Part shown: positions 26,059 to 33,873 of the stretch, one piece after another
Layout: the number at the start of each line of letters is the position of its first letter
Numbering within the stretch: the stretch's first letter is position 1
Assembly: GCF_028289625.1 (NCBI RefSeq)
Contig: NZ_JANQOM010000084.1
Span: 1-64,000, forward strand
From: Winogradskyella sp.
GTDB taxonomy: Bacteria; Bacteroidota; Bacteroidia; Flavobacteriales; Flavobacteriaceae
Length of the DNA: 64,000 bases
Direction of reading: 5' to 3'
The notes under the pieces: model-generated
Databases searched by the model: none
Told to the model about the DNA's origin: nothing
The model's input: only the letters and a program-made list of their open reading frames with translations
Position numbers and translations under genes: made by a program

Positions 26059-27518
26059 GAATTGTTTTCTTTTTCGAACAAAACTACAGTTTCAATATGC
26101 GCTGTATGTGGAAATTGATCCACCAAACTAAACTTTTTTATTTGATATCCTGCAAGCATCAATTGCTCGGCATCTCTTGCTTGGGTAGCAGGATTACAAG
26201 ATACATAAACCAAACGTTCCGCGTTGAGGTTTATTATTTTTTTTAGGGTTTTAGGAGCAATACCTGCACGAGCAGGATCTAGTATTAAAGTTCGAATCTT
26301 ATTAACGTATTCTGAATGCTCATTTAAAAACTTACCGACATCGGCAGTGTAGAATTCCAAGCCTTGAATATTGTTGCGCTTTGCATTTTCTTTGGCATCT
26401 TTAATAGCCGAAGCCACAATGTCAACACCAATGATTTTTGTGTTATCTGCTCTGCTGGCAATAATCTGTCCAATGGTGCCAGTGCCACAAAATAAGTCCA
26501 AGACCACAGAATTATCAATAGCCTCTTTATTTTCTAAGGCGTATTCTACAACTTTACCATATAATTTTTCTGCACATTTAGGATTGGTTTGGAAAAAGCT
26601 TTTCATACTGATTTCAAAATCCAAACCAAGAAGCGCTTCTACGATTTTATCTTCGCCGTAAACTAAATTGATACTTCCTGTTGTAGCAATGGTTCTATCA
26701 CCAATATCGTCATTGATGGTATGTAATACACCAGCGACTCGATTACCGAAGAGTTTTACCAGAAAGCTTACAAATTTGTCTAAATCAAACTTTGGTAAAT
26801 CGTAGGATGTGGTTACTAAATTGAATAAAAGCTGATTGGTTTTATAAGATTTTCGAACTACGAAGTAGCGGAAAAACCCTTGTTTTTTGGGCGCATGCCA
26901 TGGTGCTAAATTTGAATTTTCACAATAGGTCCTGATCTTTTTAAGATTGTTTTCCACTTCCGCATCAAATAATCCCGAATCCTTATTTAGATTTTCACCA
27001 CACCACCATAGACCTCGTCGTTTAAAACCGAGTGTAAATTCATCGACATCTTTCTTTTGTTCCCTATCATAACCAATAGCAGAAAACCCATATTCCATTT
27101 TATTGCGATAATGAAACGTATTTGGCGAAGTCACAAATCCATCAAATTTAGTTTCTATATCTAATACTTTCCCAATACGTTTAAAAAGCTCTATTGTACT
27201 TTCCTTTTTATAATTATGCTGTATTTTGATAGGAAGCTTAATGTATGGTGCACCTGGGATATCTTGATAAGGCATTTCAATTTCATCATCGGATGGTTTT
27301 AGCACATCCAATAATTTACATTCGGCATATGTTTTGCTCGATTTTTTTACCTGAGCCTTAACAAGTTGACCAGGTAGGGTGTTGGGCACAAACACCACAA
27401 ACTCACCATATTCATTTCTAATGCGACCAATACCTTTTCCACCAAAGGCATAATCTTCTATTAAGATGTCAATGATCTCTCCACGTTTAACAAACTTATT
27501 TCGCTCTCGTCTGGGCAC
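26055..27518 (-). CDS. rlmD: 23S rRNA (uracil-5)-methyltransferase RlmD/RumA
   Basis: 487 residues. The N-terminal TRAM domain (about 10-65; 'GKGIGRI', 'VFVPNTLPGQLVKAQV') is followed by a RumA-type catalytic part: 'FFQTNPKCAEKLY', SAM motif 'VLDLFCGTGTIGQIIA', and the nucleophile 'LVYVSCNPATQARD'. It methylates C5 of a uracil in 23S rRNA (U1939 in E. coli numbering). The four-Cys Fe-S ligands of the E. coli enzyme are not obvious, so this may be the cluster-free RlmCD-type. It is the first gene of the 27518-23240 operon. Confidence 0.9.
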   Translation of the reverse strand: MPRRERNKFVKRGEIIDILIEDYAFGGKGIGRIRNEYGEFVVFVPNTLPGQLVKAQVKKSSKTYAECKLLDVLKPSDDEIEMPYQDIPGAPYIKLPIKIQHNYKKESTIELFKRIGKVLDIETKFDGFVTSPNTFHYRNKMEYGFSAIGYDREQKKDVDEFTLGFKRRGLWWCGENLNKDSGLFDAEVENNLKKIRTYCENSNLAPWHAPKKQGFFRYFVVRKSYKTNQLLFNLVTTSYDLPKFDLDKFVSFLVKLFGNRVAGVLHTINDDIGDRTIATTGSINLVYGEDKIVEALLGLDFEISMKSFFQTNPKCAEKLYGKVVEYALENKEAIDNSVVLDLFCGTGTIGQIIASRADNTKIIGVDIVASAIKDAKENAKRNNIQGLEFYTADVGKFLNEHSEYVNKIRTLILDPARAGIAPKTLKKIINLNAERLVYVSCNPATQARDAEQLMLAGYQIKKFSLVDQFPHTAHIETVVLFEKENNS

Positions 27519-27752
27519 TGCTGTTTAAAATTTGAGTGCAAAAGTACATGAATTTTTTAGTTTGAAAATTTACTAGGAATCAAATAAAAAAAATCCATGC
27601 ACTAACAAAATGTTTACTGAAGTAAGATTAAATTTGATATTTGAGTCAGACCAAAGCTTCATCTTACAGCAAAAATTTAAGGGCATTTTGAACTATCTTT
27701 AAATAGTTTAAAATAAAATTGAACCTTTTCAGTTCTTTTCCGTCTTTATAAT

Positions 27753-28259
27753 ATGAGAGTCGTAAATATCCATAAACGTAAAATTCATCAACCAAAAGAA
27801 AAGGTGTCCCAATTATTTAACACACTAGCTACAAAGGACGACCAGATATGGCCTTACGAAAATTGGCCTGCCATAAAATTTAATAATGGTATACAGATTG
27901 GCAGTAAAGGCGGACATGGACGTATTCGTTATACTGTTATTCAACTTATTGAAGGAGAATACATGAAATTTCAATTTTCTAAACCAAAGGGCTTTACTGG
28001 CATACATGAATTGAAAGTCAACGCTGTTGATAGTTTAAATACTGAAATAATTCATGAAATTAGAGCTAAAACATCGTTTAAAGCTACGATTTTATGGGTT
28101 CTTGTAATTCGTTGGCTTCATGACGCGTTAATTGAAGATGCTTTTGATAAAGTTGAAAACTATTTTACGAATGGTCAAAAAGCCACTGAGCATAGTAGCT
28201 GGGTTAAACTTTTGAGGGAAGTCTATAAGAGAAAGTCTTTTAGAACAAAACTTGCGTGA
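27753..28259 (+). CDS. SRPBCC-family protein
   Basis: 168 residues with a START/SRPBCC-like pattern: 'VVNIHKRKIHQPKEKVSQLFNTLAT' (first strand and helix), 'GGHGRIRYTVIQLIEGEYMKFQF' (central strands), 'HEIRAKTSF' and a long C-terminal helix 'DALIEDAFDKVENYF'. Such proteins bind hydrophobic small molecules; the ligand is unknown. Its TGA stop is followed directly by the TTG of a sigma-factor gene, which suggests one transcript and shared control. Confidence 0.68.
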   Translation: MRVVNIHKRKIHQPKEKVSQLFNTLATKDDQIWPYENWPAIKFNNGIQIGSKGGHGRIRYTVIQLIEGEYMKFQFSKPKGFTGIHELKVNAVDSLNTEIIHEIRAKTSFKATILWVLVIRWLHDALIEDAFDKVENYFTNGQKATEHSSWVKLLREVYKRKSFRTKLA

Positions 28260-28811
28260 TTGAAAACAGACGAACATATAGATAAAGCTTTAGTTGAAGC
28301 CTTTAGAACTGGTGATAAAAAAGCATTGGCAACTTTAGTGAAACGTTGGCACAAACAATTCTGCAGTAAAGCGTATTGGATGGTAAATGATAAAGATGCG
28401 GCTAAGGACATTGCACAAGATAGTTGGACAACTATAATTCATAAAATAGATACGCTCAATGACCCCAAACGATTTAAATATTGGGCCTTAAGGATTGTGT
28501 GTAATAAATCAACGGATTGGTTACGATTACAGGTAAAAAAAAGAAATTCTCCCCTTGATTATGAACTTGAAATTAAGAGTGATGATGGTAATTATTCAGA
28601 AAAAGAAGGACTTAAGCGTTTGCTTTTGAAAACGGTGGATGAGCTACCAAAACACCAAAGTATGGTCATTAGACTTTTCTATTTACAATCCTATAGTCTA
28701 AAACAAATAAGTGACTTACTTGAAATATCAGTTGGAACAGCGAAATCCAGACTGTTCCATGCAAGAGAAAAATTAAAAACAATTTTAAAAAACAATAATT
28801 ATGAAAACTAA
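28260..28811 (+). CDS. RNA polymerase ECF-type sigma factor
   Basis: 183 residues read from TTG 28260. Region 2 is at about 15-80 ('AFRTGDKKALATLVKRWHKQFCSKAYWMV...DAAKDIAQDSWTTII') and region 4 at about 120-175 ('LPKHQSMVIRLFYLQSYSLKQISDLLEISVGTAKSRLFHAREKLK'), the helix-turn-helix that reads the -35/-33 element. The adjacent SRPBCC gene (no gap) and the membrane-protein gene behind it (11-base overlap) form the same unit; the latter could serve as its anti-sigma factor. Confidence 0.9.
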   Translation: MKTDEHIDKALVEAFRTGDKKALATLVKRWHKQFCSKAYWMVNDKDAAKDIAQDSWTTIIHKIDTLNDPKRFKYWALRIVCNKSTDWLRLQVKKRNSPLDYELEIKSDDGNYSEKEGLKRLLLKTVDELPKHQSMVIRLFYLQSYSLKQISDLLEISVGTAKSRLFHAREKLKTILKNNNYEN

Positions 28812-29187
28812 TATGGAAGACATAGACAAATTAATTAAAGAGACATTAACCCAAGAAGAAGCTAAGTTTTACGATGACCTAGATGAGCAAAACCTTTGGC
28901 AAATGGTCTTTGGTATATTTAAAGGTAAGAATAGTTGGGTCGTTTACGTAATGAGTATTGTACAGGTTGTTTTCTTTGGACTATTTATTTATTGTGCGAT
29001 TCAATTTTTTGAAGTAGAAGCCACAAATGATCTCATAAAATGGGGCGTATTTGGAACTCTAGCTTTAATGGCCTCGAGTATGCTTAAGTTATTTTCGTGG
29101 ATGCAAATGGATAAGAAAGCCATCATTAGAGAAATTAAACGCTTGGAGCTACAAGTTTCATCGCTATCCGGAAAAATCTCAGAATAG
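28801..29187 (+). CDS. DUF6768-like membrane protein, possible anti-sigma partner
   Basis: 128 residues: a soluble N-terminal part with 'IDKLIKETLTQEEAKFYDDL', two transmembrane helices at about 47-67 and 78-98, and a C-terminal coiled segment 'AIIREIKRLELQVSSL'. The layout resembles DUF6768, which follows ECF sigma genes in Bacteroidota. It starts inside the sigma gene (11-base overlap). No zinc-binding anti-sigma motif (HxxxCxxC) is visible, so an anti-sigma role is inferred only from position. Confidence 0.65.
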   Translation: MKTNMEDIDKLIKETLTQEEAKFYDDLDEQNLWQMVFGIFKGKNSWVVYVMSIVQVVFFGLFIYCAIQFFEVEATNDLIKWGVFGTLALMASSMLKLFSWMQMDKKAIIREIKRLELQVSSLSGKISE

Positions 29188-29220
29188 GATTTTAATTCGA
29201 AAAGAATATTTTGTAATTTG

Positions 29221-29322
29221 CATCCATCTAGGGATGATTTCTCTCCCACGCTGCTTTTTCAAGGCTTCACCATGACTTCAAAAATGGTACGCTAAGCCTT
29301 CGAAGGAATAAAGGTAGAGCAG
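29221..29322 (+). other. Nested inverted-repeat element before the ornithine aminotransferase gene
   Basis: Four complementary pairs lie in 102 bases of non-coding DNA: CATCC/GGATG (29221-29225 with 29232-29236), then three nested pairs CTGCT/AGCAG (29251-29255 with 29318-29322), AAGGCTT/AAGCCTT (29261-29267 with 29294-29300) and ACCAT/ATGGT (29269-29273 with 29284-29288). This could be an RNA leader in the 5' region of the next gene or part of a mobile or palindromic element. No known riboswitch consensus was recognised. Confidence 0.5.
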
Positions 29323-29359
29323 AAATAGTTGTTTTTGTTATCATTAAAATTTTATTAAA

Positions 29360-30640
29360 ATGGCTGTTTTAGATCACATTTCATCGCAAGAAGCGATGGC
29401 ACTAGAAAACAAGTATGGAGCGCAAAATTACCATCCCTTACCAGTAGTATTGAGTAAAGGAAAAGGGGTTTATGTTTGGGATGTTGAAGGTAAAAAGTAC
29501 TATGATTTTTTATCGGCTTATTCTTCTTTGAATCAGGGACATTGCCACCCTAAGATTATCAATGCTATGACAGAACAAGCACAGCGATTAACCTTGACCT
29601 CAAGAGCCTTTTATAATGATATGCTAGGGCGTTACGAAAAGTATGCAACCGAGTACTTTAAGTTTGACAAAATGTTGCCAATGAACTCAGGCGCAGAAGC
29701 TGTGGAAACAGCTTTGAAGCTTTGTCGTAAATGGGCATATGAAGTTAAAGGGATTGACTTAAATAAAGCTGAAATCATTGTTTGTAAGAATAATTTCCAT
29801 GGAAGAACTACCACAATCATATCATTTTCTAATGACCCTTTGGCTCGAAAACACTTTGGCCCATATACTGAAGGCTTTATAAAGGTTGAATATGATAATT
29901 TGCAAGAATTGGAAGCGGTGTTAAGTACTAATCCAAATATTGCAGGATTTTTGGTAGAACCTATTCAAGGGGAAGCCGGAGTTTATGTGCCGAGCGAAAA
30001 TTATCTAAAAGAAGCCAAAGCACTTTGTGAGAAATACAATGTTTTGTTTATAGCAGATGAAGTACAAACAGGTATTGCACGTACAGGTAGACTTTTGGCG
30101 ACTTGTGGCAATTGCACATGTCCCAATAAAGATTGTTCTGGAACACCAGATGTTAAACCAGATATTTTAGTCTTGGGAAAAGCCTTGAGTGGTGGGTTGT
30201 ATCCTGTATCCGCAGTAATGGCAAGTAACGAAATCATGAATGTTATTCAACCAGGAAATCATGGTAGTACCTTTGGTGGTAATCCAGTAGCAGCAGCTGT
30301 GGCCATTGCAGCATTAGAAGTTGTAAAAGATGAAAAACTAGCTAAAAATGCTGATTACCTAGGTAAAGTCTTTAGAGCGGAAATGAATAAATACATTAAG
30401 AACAGTACGATTGTTAGTTCTGTGAGAGGTAAAGGTTTATTAAACGCCATTGTTATTAACGATGATGAAGATAGTGATACCGCATGGAATATTTGTCTAA
30501 AGCTTAGGGATAATGGTCTTTTGGCAAAACCAACCCATGGTAATATGATTCGTTTTGCGCCACCTTTGGTAATGACTGAAGATCAGTTATTGGATTGTGT
30601 ATCTATAATTACCAGAACTTTAAAGGAATTCGAAATTTAA
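29360..30640 (+). CDS. rocD: Ornithine--oxo-acid transaminase
   Basis: 426 residues, a class III PLP aminotransferase that moves the delta-amino group of ornithine to 2-oxoglutarate. Motifs: 'SAYSSLNQGHCHP', 'MNSGAEAVETALKL' (PLP phosphate site), 'FLVEPIQGEAGV', 'FIADEVQTGIARTG' (Asp for the PLP ring) and 'LVLGKALSGG' with the Schiff-base lysine. Unusual is a four-Cys insert between these two motifs (C249, C252, C254, C259; C-x2-C-x-C-x4-C). The start ATG 29360 is well placed. Its last four bases overlap the end of the convergent DUF2752 gene. Confidence 0.93.
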   Translation: MAVLDHISSQEAMALENKYGAQNYHPLPVVLSKGKGVYVWDVEGKKYYDFLSAYSSLNQGHCHPKIINAMTEQAQRLTLTSRAFYNDMLGRYEKYATEYFKFDKMLPMNSGAEAVETALKLCRKWAYEVKGIDLNKAEIIVCKNNFHGRTTTIISFSNDPLARKHFGPYTEGFIKVEYDNLQELEAVLSTNPNIAGFLVEPIQGEAGVYVPSENYLKEAKALCEKYNVLFIADEVQTGIARTGRLLATCGNCTCPNKDCSGTPDVKPDILVLGKALSGGLYPVSAVMASNEIMNVIQPGNHGSTFGGNPVAAAVAIAALEVVKDEKLAKNADYLGKVFRAEMNKYIKNSTIVSSVRGKGLLNAIVINDDEDSDTAWNICLKLRDNGLLAKPTHGNMIRFAPPLVMTEDQLLDCVSIITRTLKEFEI

Positions 30641-31047
30641 GGTGCCAGTTCCGTAAAAGGATAAAGTGGTACGTTTCTCAGAAACCAAAACAATAAGACC
30701 AGAATAAGTATGATTTTGGTCACCAAAGTATTGTGAAATAGATTCTTCATGGTTTTGGAAGTGAAATTCGTTAAGAGATAATATATTAACTGATAGATTA
30801 TAACAAAGCTGGCAAGCAGGATTAAATAATTATGCCTAATGCCTTCTACAATACTACCGTTTAATATTTTATTAATGGCACGTTGACTTCCACAACCAGG
30901 ACAATGCATACCTGTTAATTGATGAAAGGGGCATTTGGGGAAAGGTGATTCAACTTTGGTAGGATCATAAAAAAAATATAGTGATAGCATTAAACTTAAT
31001 GCTATCACTATAGTTGAGATTAAAAGAATTTTTGTTTTAGAACCCAC
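30637..31047 (-). CDS. DUF2752 membrane protein (first copy)
   Basis: 136 residues with three to four transmembrane helices and the DUF2752 core 'CPFHQLTGMHCPGCGSQRAINKILNG': two or three cysteines (F-H-x4-H-C-P-G-C-G) followed by a conserved R. Function unknown. It overlaps the CD225/dispanin gene by 11 bases and ends convergently with rocD. A second DUF2752 protein lies at 31718-32008 in the same operon. Confidence 0.85.
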   Translation of the reverse strand: MGSKTKILLISTIVIALSLMLSLYFFYDPTKVESPFPKCPFHQLTGMHCPGCGSQRAINKILNGSIVEGIRHNYLILLASFVIIYQLIYYLLTNFTSKTMKNLFHNTLVTKIILILVLLFWFLRNVPLYPFTELAP

Positions 31048-31309
31048 CAGATGCTGCTCCTAGAAAAGCTAAGCCAAAAAATGCGACATAAACAATCCAT
31101 ACAACGGCAGCAGCTACAACCGAAACAATGCCCCAGGTCTTAGCATTCTTTGAAGCTCGCTCGGCTTTGTCGTAATCTCCCATATCGTAGGCACTATTCA
31201 CTTGTGTAGAGTAAACAATACTTACAATACCAGCTGGGAGACAGCATAGAATTGTAGAAATAATAGCTAGTGCTAAATAATTGGGTGGTCTCGTTGGTTT
31301 TGCTTCCAT
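31037..31309 (-). CDS. CD225/dispanin-family membrane protein
   Basis: A 90-residue protein with two transmembrane helices and the dispanin pattern: 'PPNYLALAIISTILCCLPAGIVSIVYSTQVNSAYDMGDYDKAERASKNAKTWG' is spread over helix 1 and the loop, with the double-Cys CC before P. The family is related by domain to animal IFITM proteins; in bacteria its function is unknown. It sits between two DUF2752 genes with a CCC-motif gene, all on one strand. Confidence 0.88.
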   Translation of the reverse strand: MEAKPTRPPNYLALAIISTILCCLPAGIVSIVYSTQVNSAYDMGDYDKAERASKNAKTWGIVSVVAAAVVWIVYVAFFGLAFLGAASGGF

Positions 31310-31351
31310 AATTTTTGTTGGTTAGTTAAACTTAAATATTAATTATTTTGG

Positions 31352-31714
31352 TTATCTACAGCCCGCTTTTTCAGCAGCTTCATAAATTTGTTGCATAGAT
31401 TCTTCAGGAACGTTAGGGTTGTCTTCAAACATTCCTATGTACCAATCAAAGAAGGCACACGGATCAATTATAGTCCAAATAATAAATGCTAGTCCAATGA
31501 ATGATATAAATAATGATATAATTGCAAACGTCCTTGCTCTTTTCATGGCTGAACCGTTGCTGTAGTCTTCAGGATTAGCATTGTATTTCTTCAGTTCTTT
31601 ACTAGCAATTACAATAGCTATAATCGCAGTAACAGTACCTAGACCATAGACGCAACAACATAATATTCCCATGATGGATAAAATGTATACTGGTGTGGTG
31701 TTGAGTTTTTGCAT
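31352..31714 (-). CDS. CCC-motif membrane protein
   Basis: A 120-residue protein with two hydrophobic helices (about 8-36 and 64-86), carrying three consecutive cysteines in 'ILCCCVYGLG' and a 'PEDYSNGSAMKRAR' loop between the helices like that of dispanins. The tail after the second helix has two more cysteines. It starts three bases before the stop of the second DUF2752 gene's neighbour region (four-base spacing at 31715-31717), so it is in the same operon. Function unknown. Confidence 0.78.
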   Translation of the reverse strand: MQKLNTTPVYILSIMGILCCCVYGLGTVTAIIAIVIASKELKKYNANPEDYSNGSAMKRARTFAIISLFISFIGLAFIIWTIIDPCAFFDWYIGMFEDNPNVPEESMQQIYEAAEKAGCR

Positions 31715-31717
31715 GAA

Positions 31718-32008
31718 TTAAAATTTTAAAATATAATTAGTAACGATAGTGATCAATGTCAAGGCTGCTAAACCAAACTTTATTCTTTCACTGTGCTTTA
31801 CTTTAAAATAGTTGTCAAAAATAAGAAAAACAAAAAGAAATATCACAGGATATATAGCAGGATACATATAAAAAGCGGCTACAAACTCACCTTTTAAGAT
31901 TAGTACAATTGATCGTTGCATACCACAGCCCAAGCAATCTACACCAATAGTTTTTTTTATCAAACATGGTAGCATATATTCTTCTATTCCTTCTGCTGGT
32001 AAGTACAT
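31718..32008 (-). CDS. DUF2752 membrane protein (second copy)
   Basis: A 96-residue protein with 'LPCLIKKTIGVDCLGCGMQRSIVLILKGEF' (C-x-G-C-G-x-Q-R), the DUF2752 core, and two later transmembrane helices. It is shorter than the copy at 30637-31047. It is the first gene of the minus-strand block 32008-30637. The two copies share the Cys-Gly-Cys-Gly core but little else, so an old duplication is likely. Confidence 0.82.
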   Translation of the reverse strand: MYLPAEGIEEYMLPCLIKKTIGVDCLGCGMQRSIVLILKGEFVAAFYMYPAIYPVIFLFVFLIFDNYFKVKHSERIKFGLAALTLITIVTNYILKF

Positions 32009-32088
32009 AATGCTAATTTAAGGATTAGATGCATACAAACACTTTTATAATTACTGTAAATCTTATTTTTGTATAAAATACCAACACT

Positions 32089-32307
32089 ATGAGTATTTCT
32101 AGAACCATTAACTTTGTTTGTATCGTTGTAGGAGGGATGATAGCCATTTATGCACAAGCTGAGGCCCGACAGAACACCTATTTATTAATTGGTGGCATCG
32201 TACTACTTATGCTTGGCGTATATAGAACATCGCGGAATATTCCAAGCAAGTATGATAAGCAAGAGGAGGAAACATTTTCTGAAAATGAAGAGTTAGATGA
32301 AGATTAA
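32089..32307 (+). CDS. Small two-helix membrane protein
   Basis: A 72-residue protein with two hydrophobic segments (about 7-22 and 30-45) and an acidic tail. No family is recognised. It overlaps the Smr gene by 11 bases, so the two are coupled. A TATTTTTG element at 32063-32070 upstream fits a -7 box, but a -33 box is not clear. Confidence 0.6.
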   Translation: MSISRTINFVCIVVGGMIAIYAQAEARQNTYLLIGGIVLLMLGVYRTSRNIPSKYDKQEEETFSENEELDED

Positions 32308-32854
32308 GGTAGGTGATATTGTAGAGACTATTGATGATGCTATAACTGGTGTAGTGAGAAAAATATCAAAAGACTCAATTACACTTGAGACTTCAGATGG
32401 ATTTGAATTTCAGTTTGATAAAAATGAACTTATGCTTGCAACGTCTAAAAATACTTTAGAAGATGCAATTTATGATGTGGATATTGAATCTGTGAGAAGA
32501 GAGAAAGAAACTACAAAACGAAAACCTTCATTAACAATAAAACACAAGGAACGCCATACACCAAAGTTTGAAGTGGATTTACATATCCATCAGCTAACCG
32601 ACTCTACCAAAGGAATGACTAGTTTTGATATGCTCAACTTACAACTTAATACCGCAAGACAGCAACTGGAATTTGCTATTAGAAAGCGCATTCCAAAAAT
32701 GGTGTTTATCCACGGAGTAGGTGAAGGAGTCTTAAGACAAGAACTGGAAACCTTACTAGGAAGGTATAATAATATTATATTTTATGATGCCGATTATAAA
32801 ACCTATGGTCTTGGTGCCACTGAGGTTAGAATCTTTCAGAATATAGAACCTTAA
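32297..32854 (+). CDS. Smr domain protein (DUF2027/MutS2-like C-terminus)
   Basis: 185 residues. The N-terminal part (about 1-60, 'VGDIVETIDDAITGVVRKI') resembles a KOW/Tudor-like segment. The C-terminal Smr domain (about 95-183) has 'EVDLHIHQLT' (D-L-H-x-H) and 'MVFIHGVGEGVLRQEL' (H-G-x-G). Smr domains are nicking or RNA nucleases seen in MutS2 and ribosome-quality factors; no MutS part is present. It converges with the lipoprotein gene, with four bases of overlap. Confidence 0.85.
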   Translation: MKIKVGDIVETIDDAITGVVRKISKDSITLETSDGFEFQFDKNELMLATSKNTLEDAIYDVDIESVRREKETTKRKPSLTIKHKERHTPKFEVDLHIHQLTDSTKGMTSFDMLNLQLNTARQQLEFAIRKRIPKMVFIHGVGEGVLRQELETLLGRYNNIIFYDADYKTYGLGATEVRIFQNIEP

Positions 32855-33792
32855 TCATCATTGGAGGTTGTTATGGTTTGATTTGGACTTGCAAAAGTGC
32901 CAAAGTCTATTACAGTCGCATCTATAATATCTAACCCAATATTTTCTAATCTAAAACTAGTACTGATAGATCGTATATAACTATTATCGATGAAACCAGA
33001 ATCCGGAAAAGCCTCCATAGCTGTAGGGTGGTTATATAAATACCTAAAAACACCCATACCATTTTCATCAACTACCTCATCGTCAATTCCTCTTGGGTTT
33101 TTATCACCATCAACATCTTCTAATCGTGTTAAGATGCCATCACCATCATCATCGTCGTCTAAATAGTCTGGCATACCATCATTATCTGTATCCAACGGAT
33201 TGGTAATTGGGTTGTCATCACCATCTGTATTTTCAGTATCTAGTTCCTCACTAGTTAAAACATTATCATTGTCATCATCCTGATCTAAATAGTTGGGAAT
33301 GCCATCGTTATCAGTATCATCATCCTCTAAATTTCCATTTCCATTTATATCTTCATCAGCACTTGGTATCCCATCATTATCATCATCAACAATAGTAACG
33401 TCAATTATTACTTGTCCACTATTGGTTTCATAATCTTCTATCAGCCTTAAATTAGGATCTGTTAACTCATTACACAAAACACCATCGGGAAGCGTATTGC
33501 TATAAGTCCTATAATTGAATCGAATACCAGTTGTTGTTCCTATCTCTAAGGTGTCTTCGTCTTCTTCGCTTAATTCACCAAAAACATAATCAAACTCTGG
33601 TTTTGGTAAGGTAAGTATAAGTGCTTCATTGGGATCATCTCTGGTATCGTATATAAGGTATACATCTTCAAAATTATCACATCTGTTTAGATCTTTGTCA
33701 AAATCTAGAGTAATGTTAATGATATCACCATCATCACAAGAAGTTAAAAGTAATAGTAGGAATAATACGTAAAATCGACGAAGCATGGGCAT
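32851..33792 (-). CDS. Lipoprotein with thrombospondin-type-3-like acidic repeats
   Basis: 313 residues. The lipobox 'LLLLLTSCDDGD' marks a lipoprotein. The middle (about 150-225) consists of Asp/Asn-rich repeats of the type 'D-x-D-x-D-G-[IM]-P-[ND]-Y-L-D', typical calcium-binding repeats of Bacteroidota surface proteins; the flanks are beta-rich. It ends with an FGTFASP-like strand. Probably an outer-membrane, surface or periplasmic calcium-stabilised adhesin-like lipoprotein; the role is not known. Confidence 0.75.
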   Translation of the reverse strand: MPMLRRFYVLFLLLLLTSCDDGDIINITLDFDKDLNRCDNFEDVYLIYDTRDDPNEALILTLPKPEFDYVFGELSEEDEDTLEIGTTTGIRFNYRTYSNTLPDGVLCNELTDPNLRLIEDYETNSGQVIIDVTIVDDDNDGIPSADEDINGNGNLEDDDTDNDGIPNYLDQDDDNDNVLTSEELDTENTDGDDNPITNPLDTDNDGMPDYLDDDDDGDGILTRLEDVDGDKNPRGIDDEVVDENGMGVFRYLYNHPTAMEAFPDSGFIDNSYIRSISTSFRLENIGLDIIDATVIDFGTFASPNQTITTSNDD

Positions 33793-33873
33793 ACAGTTTT
33801 AGCAAAAATAAATGATTTGTAAAATTATAACGAAGCATTATCCAAATAATTTTATTTGCAATATTTTTGCAGG

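Noticed and set aside
30637..32008. The dispanin/DUF2752 block as an antiviral defence system
   Set aside because: Only the distant link to animal IFITM proteins suggests this; no nuclease, sensor or effector gene is present and no evidence supports it.
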